NCBI GenBank assembly: GCA_002297665.1
Contig: DBMS01000313.1
Coordinates: 1-12,076, forward strand
Direction: 5' to 3'
DNA length: 12,076 bases
From: Holophagaceae bacterium UBA692
GTDB taxonomy: Bacteria; Acidobacteriota; Holophagae; Holophagales; Holophagaceae
Below the pieces are notes generated by a model that searched no databases, had not been told where the DNA came from, and was given only the letters and a program-made list of their open reading frames with translations. The first letter of the stretch is position 1. Every line of letters starts with the position of its first letter. Shown here piece by piece: positions 1 to 7,700 of this stretch. The position numbers and the translations under genes are program-made.

Positions 1-130
1 AATACGTGGACAGCCTCCTAGGGCGATGGCCCGGGAGTTGCATCAAGCCCCGCAGGCCCCGGTCGCTTCCATCAGGCTGGCCCTGGTCGCTATACCGATT
101 TGTGAAATCCGGAACGGCAAGCGGGGTGTC

Positions 131-1942
131 ATGGTCACGAAATCGGAACAAATCCTAGAAGCCGCCGCCCTGAGGGAAAAGGCGGAAGCTTCCATGCAGG
201 AGCGGTCCCTGGCCTTGGGGACCCGGGCCGCCGGCCTTTCGCCGGAGGACTTGGGCGGGCTGATCCACGAATTGCAAGTGCACCAGATCGAACTGGAAAT
301 GCAGAACAATGAGCTACGCCGGATCCAGGCGCTTCTCCACACGTCCCGCGCCCGCTATTTCGATCTCTACGACCTGGCCCCCGTGGGCTACTGCACCCTT
401 TCGGCCGAGGGGGTCGTCCTGGAGGCCAATCTGGAGGCCATCCGGATGCTGGGCCTGTCCCGGATCGAGTTCGTGAAGCAACCGCTCACACGTTTTCTCC
501 TGCCCGCTGACCAGGATATCTACTACCTGCACCGTAAGAAATTCCTGGAAGGCACGGGCCCCCATTCCTGCGAAGTTCGTATGGTGAGGGGGGATGGTTC
601 CGATTTTTGGGCCCAGCTCACATCCAAGGATGTGACTACTGCCCGCCTGGACCCGGAGGAAGATGACAATGCGCCGTTGGTCAGCCGCCTGATCCTAAGC
701 GATATTTCGGAACTCAAGGCCATGGAGGAGGAAAGGCTCCTGATGGCAACGCAGCTCCAAAAAGCAAAAAAGCTCGAGACCCTGGGCGTCCTGGCGGCCG
801 GAATCGCGCATGAATTCAGCGGCCACCTGACGACGATCCTCGGTTCCGCCAGCACTGGAGGCCTGGTGGCGGAAGGCAACTGCGACCTGAGCCGCTTTTT
901 TGAGACGATCGAAACCTCGGCGCTCCAGGCCACCGAGACCCTCCGACAGCTCATGGCCTTCGCCGGGAAGGGGAAATGGGCCGCGGAGGAGGTGGATCTC
1001 AATATCATCCTCAAGGAGATCTGCCAGTCCCTGACGTTTTCCCTGCCATGGAACATCGCCTTCACCTGCGAAATGGCGGACCGGGTACCTTACTGGAGGG
1101 GAGATTCGGCCCAGGCCTTCCTGGTGGTGATGAACCTGGTCTTGAACAGTTTCGAAGCCTTCCCGGAAGGAGCGCCGGGGGCAATCGCCCTACGTTCCCG
1201 GTCCGTGGCACTTCCTGAAGACGCCGGCGGGCCCGGGAGGTGGGTCCTGCCGGCGGTTCCTGGACGCTACGTCATGCTGGAAGTTCAGGACACGGGCCGG
1301 GGGATGACGCCTGAAGTCCTGGCCCAGTCCTTCGAACCCTTCTTCACGACCAAGGCTTCGGGCCGCGGTCTTGGCCTTGCGGCCGTCCTGGGCATCCTGG
1401 GCAGCCACGGCGGCGGGCTCTGGGCCGACAGCAGGCTTGGGCGCGGCACGACCCTCAGGATCTTCCTCCCCGCGATGGCGGAGGAGCGGGAGGACCTTGG
1501 AGGAGAAGCACTGACGGCTTGGCGTGGGCAAGGGATGATCCTGGTGGTCGATCTCGAGCGGGTTGGCAGGGGCATGGCCCGGGCGCTGGCGGAGACTCAC
1601 GGATTCTCGGTCCTGGAGGCGCGGGGGGGGCTCGAGGCCATCGAGTTGTTCCGCCTCCACCACAGCAAACTGACCCTGGTGCTCCTGGACCGCGGCTTGA
1701 AGGGCACCAGCGCCTCGGAGGCTTTCAAGGTGATGCAGAACCTGGATCCCAAGGTGCCGGTGGTGTTCACGGACGACCACCGCGGGCAGGTGATGGATCA
1801 CCCCGCCCCTGGCCAGGCCGAGACCCTTCAAAAGCCCTATCGCCCGGCCGAATTCCAGGGCGTCCTCGAGCGGGCCGTGCAGGCCTGGGCGCCGGGCCCC
1901 CACGTGCGCAATGGAATCCGGCGGCCGCCGCCCACGGCGTGA
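131..1942 (+). CDS. PAS-domain hybrid histidine kinase with degenerate receiver (kinase 1)
   Basis: Predicted cytoplasmic sensor kinase of 603 aa; no signal peptide or membrane segment is visible. Order: N-terminal helical region (about 1-70, containing HQIELEMQNNEL), PAS domain (about 73-195, YFDLYDLAPVGYCTL), dimerisation/H-box (about 215-280, phospho-acceptor His227 in AGIAHEFSGH), HATPase_c (about 320-448; N-box Asn339, G1 box DTGRGM at 387-392, later GRGLGLA), then a receiver-like domain (about 467-585). The receiver keeps Asp474, the expected phospho-acceptor Asp520, Thr547 and Lys568, but the usual paired acidic residue beside Asp474 is Leu475. The H-box has SG where relatives have NN. 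The frame is open back to 26, but ATG 131 gives an N-terminus that lines up with the paralogue at 8295; the ribosome site (GCGGGGTG) is weak. A stop in the same strand at 19-21 may end an upstream gene. Ligand and downstream target are unknown. Confidence 0.9.
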   Translation: MVTKSEQILEAAALREKAEASMQERSLALGTRAAGLSPEDLGGLIHELQVHQIELEMQNNELRRIQALLHTSRARYFDLYDLAPVGYCTLSAEGVVLEANLEAIRMLGLSRIEFVKQPLTRFLLPADQDIYYLHRKKFLEGTGPHSCEVRMVRGDGSDFWAQLTSKDVTTARLDPEEDDNAPLVSRLILSDISELKAMEEERLLMATQLQKAKKLETLGVLAAGIAHEFSGHLTTILGSASTGGLVAEGNCDLSRFFETIETSALQATETLRQLMAFAGKGKWAAEEVDLNIILKEICQSLTFSLPWNIAFTCEMADRVPYWRGDSAQAFLVVMNLVLNSFEAFPEGAPGAIALRSRSVALPEDAGGPGRWVLPAVPGRYVMLEVQDTGRGMTPEVLAQSFEPFFTTKASGRGLGLAAVLGILGSHGGGLWADSRLGRGTTLRIFLPAMAEEREDLGGEALTAWRGQGMILVVDLERVGRGMARALAETHGFSVLEARGGLEAIELFRLHHSKLTLVLLDRGLKGTSASEAFKVMQNLDPKVPVVFTDDHRGQVMDHPAPGQAETLQKPYRPAEFQGVLERAVQAWAPGPHVRNGIRRPPPTA

Positions 1943-1988
1943 GCCCTCGTCGGCTCCGAAGGCGGCGGACATGCCCCGGGGGGATCGG

Positions 1989-2020
1989 AGACGGCTCCAC
2001 GATTTCGATGGAGCCGTTTC
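1989..2020 (+). terminator. Rho-independent terminator after kinase 1
   Basis: A perfect 9-bp inverted repeat, ACGGCTCCA at 1991-1999 and TGGAGCCGT at 2009-2017, is separated by a 9-base loop and followed by TTTC. It begins 47 bases after the kinase stop codon. The stem is strong but the T-tract is short, so termination may be partial. Confidence 0.75.
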
Positions 2021-2054
2021 ATTCTGACGGAACGGCGCGTGCCAGAAGGGGCCA

Positions 2055-2100
2055 GGTACTTATGCGAATAATTAAAAATGATTGGCTTAGTGATTGGACC
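2055..2100 (+). promoter_or_regulatory. AT-rich probable promoter region for the 2185 gene
   Basis: This short stretch is far richer in A/T than its surroundings and lies between the kinase 1 terminator and the next gene. AATAAT at 2067-2072 resembles a -10 element, but I find no convincing -35 at standard spacing, so the exact promoter is unresolved. Confidence 0.35.
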
Positions 2101-2184
2101 GGAACTTGCTTCTTCCTTGGGGCGCCGCGCCATCCTCGGAGCCGAATAGCCCCGAACCCATCCCTGCCTCTCCAGGAGCTTGTC

Positions 2185-2655
2185 ATGAAAGTGGATGCAG
2201 GTTTATGGATCAATCACCAGAGAACCCTGATCGTGATCACTTTCCCCGATGGGGTGAAGACGCTTGAACTAAGGTCCCACCTTGAACCCCGTGAAAGCGG
2301 GCCCGATGCGGTCGCGGCCGGCTTCGACCGCCCCGCCACGATGCTGCGCAATCCCTTTTATTCGGAGATCATCGGAGCGATCCGCGATGCGGAAGCCATT
2401 CTGATCTTCGGTCCGGGGGAGGCCAAACATGAACTGCGGCAGCACCTGGAGCGGGCCGGACTGGGCGGGAAGGTCATCGGCGTGGAAGTCGCCGATCTGA
2501 TGACGGAGGGCGAAATCACCATCAAGGTCCGCGAACAGTTCCAATCCCTGAAGACCCAGGGAAGGCCGTCGTCCTCCCGGAAAGCCAGCTTCCCCACCCG
2601 GCCCAAGGCCACCAGTCCCCTCCCCAACCATGCCCGACAGGAGCAAAGATCATGA
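2185..2655 (+). CDS. Small release-factor-like (eRF1 domain-3-type) uncharacterised protein
   Basis: A 156-aa soluble protein. It carries the pattern I recall from a widespread bacterial family often annotated as translational machinery or hypothetical: a WINHQRTLIVI start (residues 8-18), a central helix with DAEAILIFGPGEAKHEL (68-84), then KVIGVEVADLMTEGEI (96-111) and VREQF (115-119). The domain ends near residue 120; residues 122-156 form a basic, Pro/Ser-rich tail that looks unstructured. The relation to release-factor domain 3 is family knowledge recalled without a search; no catalytic residues are evident and no function is assigned. ATG 2185 is preceded by AGGAGCT at a 4-5 base gap; the open frame further upstream overlaps kinase 1 and is an artefact. 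Its TGA overlaps the next gene's ATG (ATGA), so the two are translationally coupled. Confidence 0.82.
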   Translation: MKVDAGLWINHQRTLIVITFPDGVKTLELRSHLEPRESGPDAVAAGFDRPATMLRNPFYSEIIGAIRDAEAILIFGPGEAKHELRQHLERAGLGGKVIGVEVADLMTEGEITIKVREQFQSLKTQGRPSSSRKASFPTRPKATSPLPNHARQEQRS

Positions 2656-2882
2656 ACCAGGAACCCCGTTCCACTTCTTTTGGCACCACGATATTCACCT
2701 TCCTCGCCGGCGCGGCCGCCGGTGCTGCGGTGATGGCCCTCACCACCCCCAAGACGGGGCCCCAGTTGCGGGGCGACCTCAAGGACCTGGGCCGCCGCGC
2801 CAAGCTCAAGGCGGGCGCCATCGCCGAGGATGCCGCGGATGCCTGCGAAAGCATGAGGGACAAGGCCGCCATGGCCGGATAG
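2652..2882 (+). CDS. YtxH-like small membrane protein
   Basis: A 76-aa protein with one hydrophobic Gly/Ala-rich segment (about residues 10-30, FGTTIFTFLAGAAAGAAVMA) followed by TPKTGPQLRGDLKD (32-45) and a charged Ala/Lys/Asp helix. This is the typical YtxH layout: N-terminal anchor, a TPxSG-like motif, then a cytoplasmic amphipathic helix. YtxH proteins are general-stress or envelope-associated and biochemically poorly defined. The start overlaps the stop of the preceding gene, and AGGAG lies about 8 bases upstream. The helix is short for the family, and the -1-shifted frame continues with charged codons to 3067, so a frameshifted C-terminal extension is possible but unproven. Confidence 0.75.
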   Translation: MNQEPRSTSFGTTIFTFLAGAAAGAAVMALTTPKTGPQLRGDLKDLGRRAKLKAGAIAEDAADACESMRDKAAMAG

Positions 2883-3169
2883 AGGAGGAGGGCCTGGTCA
2901 AGCGGAGCCTGAAGGGCGTTGAGCGGGTGGTATCCGACGCCCCCTCCGGCCTGAAAGCCGCGGTGCGCCGGGTCCCGACCGGGGTTTCCTGCTACGGTAC
3001 CGGGTTCACTTCATGTGGAATGTGGCGGCGAGCAGGACAACCTGATCGGACATATCGATTGATTTGATCGAACCGGCAGCGGGCCTGGTCACCCTTCAAG
3101 TCCAATTGCTACCATTAAATGCGTTGGATACTGGCCCGGATCCTGCGACCTGGATCGCCAGGGGCAACA
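2883..3169 (+). other. Interval with a possible frameshifted YtxH tail, otherwise nothing recognised
   Basis: In the frame one base off the YtxH gene, codons after its stop read IEEEGLVKRSLKGVERVV (about 2882-2935), the kind of charged helix expected at a YtxH C-terminus. The frame then becomes unlike coding sequence up to 3067. I see no terminator or convincing promoter here. Confidence 0.3.
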
Positions 3170-3385
3170 ATGCAACCAGAAACGATCATCCTTGGCCTTA
3201 TCGCTTTGGGAATCCTGGTGTTCTCACTTCTCCTCGCCGGGAGGGTTACGGTGATGACCCGGCTGAAGCCTCGGCTTCGCCGCGAGGCGTTCCTGGGTAC
3301 CTGGGTGGGGGCCGGTTCCGGTCCGAGGGGACAGGCCCCGCGCACCCACCGTCGCCTGCAGAACCGCGGACCCGGGCATTTCTGA
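3170..3385 (+). CDS. Small single-pass membrane protein, hypothetical
   Basis: A 71-aa product not recognised from any family. Residues 4-24 (ETIILGLIALGILVFSLLLAG) form one clear transmembrane helix at the N-terminus, followed by a basic tail rich in Arg, Gly and Pro (MTRLKPRLRREAF, then RGQAPRTHRRLQNRG). That gives an anchor with a positively charged, probably cytoplasmic, tail. ATG 3170 is chosen because AGGGG precedes it; ATG 3119 in the same frame would add 17 residues with no ribosome site. The gene lies in a run of small plus-strand genes and may share their promoter. The tail's composition is close to random GC-rich translation, so the true gene could be shorter or decayed. Confidence 0.5.
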   Translation: MQPETIILGLIALGILVFSLLLAGRVTVMTRLKPRLRREAFLGTWVGAGSGPRGQAPRTHRRLQNRGPGHF

Positions 3386-3412
3386 GCGAATCGACCTCAA
3401 GAGGAGCACCCC

Positions 3413-3598
3413 ATGGCCATTCCGGATCCCAGGACAATGTCTCTCGGCGACCTTATCGTGGCTGCCTTCGATCAAGCCGCCCTGTTCAGCAGCGATCCCC
3501 TGGAGGTGTCCAGGCTGGCTACCCAGTGTCTTTCCCGCAGGTTGCGGAACACCCCCAGAATCACCATCGGCCTGCGGTCGGCCGCCACGGCCATCTAA
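3413..3598 (+). CDS. 61-aa conserved-looking hypothetical protein
   Basis: A soluble, mostly helical 61-aa product starting MAIPDPRTMSLGDLIVAAFD and continuing with QAALFSSDPLEVSRLATQCL, then a basic C-terminus. No domain is recognised with confidence. The start is well supported: GAGGAG at 3401-3406, 6 bases before ATG. Codon use is coding-like over the first two thirds. It sits 27 bases after the small membrane protein gene, so co-transcription is likely. It could be a small regulator or adaptor, but nothing in the sequence shows which. Confidence 0.6.
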   Translation: MAIPDPRTMSLGDLIVAAFDQAALFSSDPLEVSRLATQCLSRRLRNTPRITIGLRSAATAI

Positions 3599-3625
3599 AA
3601 CGAGCCAGGTTGGCCACGGCCCGGA

Positions 3626-3645
3626 GAAAACGCACTGTCGTTTTC
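3626..3645. terminator. Weak hairpin between converging genes
   Basis: GAAAACG at 3626-3632 pairs perfectly with CGTTTTC at 3639-3645 around a 6-base loop, in the gap between the plus-strand 61-aa gene and the minus-strand hydrolase pseudogene. The T-run lies inside the stem and no T-tract follows, so termination is only a guess from its position. Confidence 0.3.
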
Positions 3646-3682
3646 ACGAAATCCCCTTGCGTCGGCTATTGGGGCAGGGCGG

Positions 3683-3993
3683 TTAAAGCCGGGCGGCCAG
3701 GGCCACGTTGCCTCCCAGGGAATGGCCCACGAGAACGACGGGCCCCTGGTCCAGCTTCACAACGAGGTCGTGGGGGTCTTCCGCGCAGAGGTCCATGGTG
3801 GCTGGCTCCACCGGGCCCCCGCTCTTGCCCAAGCCCGCCGGTCCGGGGCGACCACCCGGCAGATCCCCTTGGAATTTTCCACCTGCCGGGACTAGGCCTT
3901 GCGGCGCAAGGGAAAGCCAGGGGCAATGATCAGGGGCCTGCCGGACCCTTCGTCGGTGAAGGCCACTTGGGTACCGTTCACGATCATGCGCAT
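3683..3993 (-). pseudogene. Alpha/beta-hydrolase pseudogene (nonsense, frameshift, truncated)
   Basis: Read on the minus strand from ATG 3993 (GAGGAG just upstream), the product begins MRMIVNGTQVAFTDEGSGRP and LIIAPGFPL, a normal start for an alpha/beta hydrolase with its early oxyanion-region HGxP-like strand. A TAG at 3892-3894 stands where relatives usually have Trp (RKAW). After VVAPDRRA the frame must shift; the adjacent frame then gives GLGKSGGPVEPATMDL and VVLVGHSLGGNVALAARL, including the nucleophile elbow GHSLGG. A stop follows at 3683-3685, so the second half (acid, His and cap) is gone. Relatives are about 250-290 aa; about 100 codons remain. No function is expected. Position directly behind the DUF3309 gene suggests a former operon. 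Confidence 0.85.
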
Positions 3994-4063
3994 GGGGTTC
4001 TCCTCGGGAGCTCCGGAGTCCGGATTGGCGCATGCTTTCCAGCGGCAGGGGGCAGGACGCCAT

Positions 4064-4216
4064 TCAGATGCGTCCGCTCAGGAAGAGGACTATGAGAATG
4101 ATCACGACGAGTCCCATGCCGCCGCTGGGGAAGTATCCCCAGGACCTGCTGTGGGGCCAGGTCGGCAGGCTTCCGATGAGCATCAGGATCAGGATGATGA
4201 CCAGGATGGTGAACAT
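4064..4216 (-). CDS. DUF3309 family small membrane protein
   Basis: A 50-aa hydrophobic peptide starting MFTILVIILILMLIGSLPTW, then PHSRSWGYFPSGGMG and ending VVIILIVLFLSGRI. Two membrane helices (about 2-15 and 34-47) flank a conserved loop with PTWPHSRSWGYxPSGG, the signature I associate with DUF3309. Length matches the family (about 50 aa). The start at 4216 has GAGGAG 7 bases upstream. The family has no known biochemical function; in many genomes it lies beside other small stress or envelope genes, which fits the neighbours here. It precedes the hydrolase pseudogene by 70 bases on the same strand. It is easily missed because of its size. Confidence 0.88.
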   Translation of the reverse strand: MFTILVIILILMLIGSLPTWPHSRSWGYFPSGGMGLVVIILIVLFLSGRI

Positions 4217-4708
4217 GGGTGGTCTCCTCGTGGGAACTCACCCCACGGTTTGCTCAAGCAGGTCCCGTGCCGGGCTGGATCCAAGGCCGAATCATTGGGG
4301 ATCTGGGCGTCCCCGGGATTCACCGCCTCGAAATGAGGGACCCCGTCTTTCATTGTGATGAACGGGGGCAGAACGGCGAGGGCCTGAAGGGACAAACGTC
4401 AGTCCCGTTAACGGCACAACGGCTGCCACTCCTTCTAGACCGTCGACCGAAGGTGCTCAGGGACTAACGCTATGATGTCCTGGGCAACAGCCTCGCCACC
4501 CTGACCGGCATGGTGGGCACCTCCAGGGTGGCATGGATCGAAGCCCACTTCGCCGGCCTCCGCATAGTGGAGAGCTAGCCCTGGACATGCCGCCCCGCCG
4601 GCCAGGATTGGCAGTCGTGGTGCGCGTCGATGTTTCTCTATGCTTCGGCCTGCGTGAAGGGCGGAAGGGCGCTGTTCTTTTAAAGGAGAGGACCTGGAAA
4701 CCTCCCAT
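4217..4708. other. 492-base interval without an intact gene
   Basis: No complete gene is supported here. Apart from the Shine-Dalgarno of the DUF3309 gene at its left edge, it holds one coding-like fragment at 4468-4578, annotated separately. A minus-strand open stretch at 4189-4395 has weak codon bias and no recognisable family. I see no terminator for the CheB/CheR gene, which ends at 4709, and no RNA gene. Confidence 0.5.
4468..4578 (+). pseudogene. Possible C-terminal fragment of an unrecognised gene
   Basis: Thirty-six codons reading RYDVLGNSLATLTGMVGTSR then VAWIEAHFAGLRIVES and a TAG stop show strong G/C third-position bias like the real genes here, whereas the flanks do not. A TAA stop in the same frame lies immediately before (4465-4467) and no start is present, so it reads as the tail of a decayed gene. 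The family is not recognised. Confidence 0.35.
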
Positions 4709-7700
4709 CTAGACTGGGGCCTTGACCCTCCTCCGTTCAGTGGTCGCAACCGCGTACCGATGGCCCTCCTTATCCAGCAGGGGTGTGGCCGTCAGGGACA
4801 CTTCCACCAGGGAGCCGTCCTTTGCCAGCAACTGGAGGGAGCACGGTTTCAGGTGGTCGGCGAGGCTGAGGTCCAGGATCCTGTCCATGGTCACCTGGCG
4901 ATCCCCCTTGGGAATGCGATCCCGGACGTTCATGGCCAGGGCTTCCCCCAGGCTCCAGCCATACAACCGTTCGGCCCCCGGACTCCAGGCCAGGATCCTC
5001 CCAACCAGGTCCTGGACCACGAAGGCGTCCTGGGCGTCGCGGGCGATGGAGGCCAGGGTCTGCAGTTCCGCGGCCTTCCCCAGGGCGTCCTGGGCCGTTA
5101 TCATCTCGGTGATGTCCACGAAGGTAATGACGGCCCCTTCGATGACGTTCTCCAAGGTCCGGTAGGGCTGGATCCGCAGGCGGTACCAGTGCCCTTCGTT
5201 GGTCTCAACCTTTTGGTCGAAGGGAACCAGATTGTCCAGGACGGTCTGGATGTCCTTCACCAGGGTCGTGTAGCCGATGAGGTTGAGGACGATGTGGCCC
5301 ACCGGACGGCCGATGTCGCTCTGGATCAGGTTGATCATCTGGGTTGCGGCGGGGGTGAAGCGCACCAGACGGAGCTGGTGATCCACGAAGAACGTGGCGA
5401 TGCCGGTCCCGGCCAACAGGTTGTTCATGTCGTTGTTGGCCCGCGAAAGGTCAGCCACCTTCGTCTGCAACTCAGAGTTGACGGTCGCCAGTTCTTCGTT
5501 GACGGACTGCAATTCCTCCTTGGAGGTCTCAAGCTCCTCATTGGTGGACTGTAGTTCCTCGTTGACCGACTGCATCTCCTCGTTAGACGACTTCAGTTCC
5601 TCGTTGGATGTCTCCAGTTCCTCGTTGGCTCTTTTCAGGTAATCCTCCTTGTCCCTCAATTCCTGCCTGAGGGCCAGAATGCTTTCTTCAGCTTCCAGGG
5701 GCTTGGCGCCCGGCCCCGGTAATTCCAGGCCGCCTGCATCCGGGACCATGGCCGCCTTGGCAGGAGCCGATTCATCCAGCATGACCAGATATAGGGGCGG
5801 GTCTGAGATTCCAGCCGCCGAAGTTACCGGATGGACGGCGAAATCGACGGCAGTGAAATGACCGTTGGTCCTGAGCCTGAGGCCGTGCCTACGCACGGTC
5901 TCCTTGGTCTCTACGACAGTCCGCAGCGCCAGTGACAATTCCTTGCGCAATCCCTCCCGAGCCATTCTGAGGATGTTGGTGACGCCGCCCTCTCCCTGGG
6001 CAGGTTCCAAGAAGGCTCCCGTCCTCCCATGGAAGTAGAGGATGTCCCCGGCGCCATTGACGAGTGCGCTGGGAGACGTGCCGAGGCGCAGGATGGCCTG
6101 CTCGATGACCTCTCGCCAGGGGGGCCGCGGAGCCACCGGGGGCTTCCCGGCAATTGGCTGCGAGGCGACCCCCATGAATGCGACCTCGGTTCCGGCCCGT
6201 CTCCGGGCCGTCGGGTTCGACCCGTGGCCGTCTTCCTTGCGCAGGTAGATTTTCAACTTACGATCCAGGACGGCGAACAGGTCGCTGAAGTCCCCGGTGG
6301 ACTCGGACGACCCCATGAACAGCAGTCCATTGGGAGCAAGCGCGTAGTGGAACAACGGGATGACCTTCTTCTGCAGGTCGGAGCCCAGGTAGATCAGAAG
6401 GTTGCGGCAACTGATCAGATCGATCCTGGAGAAGGGGGGATCCTTGATCAGGTCCTGCTCCGAGAAGACGACCATATCTCGGATGGTCTTGATGATCCGG
6501 TAGGCTCCATCGCCGGGTTCCGCCGCGAAGAAACGCCCCATGCGCTCGGGGGTGATGTCGCTAGAGATGCTGGCCGGATAGAGGCCGGAGCGGGCCTTGG
6601 CGATGGCCGCCCCGTCGATGTCCGTGGCGAACACCTGGATCTGGTAGCTTTGCTTCATGGCATCCATGCGTTCCTGGAGGAGGATGGCAATTGAATAAGC
6701 TTCCTCGCCACTGGAGCAGCCCGGCACCCAGACCCGGATTCGGCCACCCGGTTGTTTGTTCGAAAAGAGGTTGGGTATGACCTGCGTTTCAAGCCCCTGG
6801 AAAGCGTCCGGATCGCGGAAGAAACTGGTTACACCGATTAGCAGGTCACGGAACAGGGCATCCACCTCGGCGGGAGAACTCTGGATGAACTTGAGATATT
6901 CCTCCAGGCTGTTGATCTGATTGATGGCCATCCGCCGGTCCACCCGGCGATGGATGGTGCTTGGTTTGTATTGAGAAAAATCGTGGCTGGTCTGGGCCCT
7001 GAGGATGACCAGGATCTTCTTCATCGTGCTTTCGGATCCGGGCATGGGATCGGCGTAGGCGATCGTGGGCTTGCCGAAGCCATGGGCCACATAGGCGATG
7101 AGCTTCGCCGGCATCTCCGCGGGCGGCAACTCGAAGTCCACCAGCCCGGTTCCGAGGGCGCTGCGAGGCATGCCGTCGTATTCCGTGGACTCCGGGTTCT
7201 GCGCCATGGCCATTCCGCCCTCGCCCTTGATGGCCCTCAGGCCGAGGGTGCCGTCGCTGCCCGTGCCGGAAAGGATGATGCCGATTGAGCGCTCGTGGAG
7301 GTCCTGGGCCAGGGACCGGAAGAAGAAGTCGATGGGCAACCGCTGGCCCCTGGCGGCAGCAGGCTCCAGCAGATGGAGCGCGCCGTCCAGGAAAGCCATG
7401 TCGTGGTTGGGAGGGATGATGTAGGCACAGTTGGGCTTTACCACCATCCCATCCTCGACCTCGAAAACCTCCATGCGGGTGTAGCGACGGATGAGGTCGG
7501 TGAGGATGCTCTTGTGGTCTGGAGCCAGATGCTGGACCAGGATGAATGCCATTCCGGGGTCCGCAACGGCGGGCATGCCGGAGAAGAAGGCTTCGAAGGC
7601 CCGCAGGCCTCCCGCGGAGGCGCCGATTCCGACCACGGGGAAGGGAGGGAGCCTTACGGACTCGGCCTTCAGGGGCTTTTCAGTCCTGCCTGGATACGGT

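Noticed and set aside
26..130. N-terminal extension of kinase 1 to ATG 26
   Set aside because: The extra 35 residues have no counterpart in kinase 2, and no convincing ribosome site precedes ATG 26.
1190..1972. Minus-strand 260-codon open frame
   Set aside because: Antisense shadow of kinase 1, caused by high GC; no domain or ribosome site.
1519..2184. Long upstream extension of the release-factor-like gene
   Set aside because: It overlaps kinase 1 out of frame and crosses the terminator hairpin; the composition is Gly/Pro/Arg-rich shadow, while ATG 2185 has a good ribosome site and the family N-terminus.
3064..4095. Plus-strand 343-codon open frame
   Set aside because: Overlaps two better-supported small genes and the antisense of the hydrolase pseudogene; composition is random GC-rich.
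4189..4395. Minus-strand 68-codon open frame with a TTG start
   Set aside because: Weak codon bias, no recognised family, and it overlaps the DUF3309 gene start.
4760..5554. Plus-strand 264-codon open frame
   Set aside because: Antisense to the well-supported CheB-CheR fusion; its regularity reflects the heptad repeats.
5459..5626. CRISPR-like short repeats
   Set aside because: The units are directly adjacent with no spacers and encode a coiled coil within one protein.
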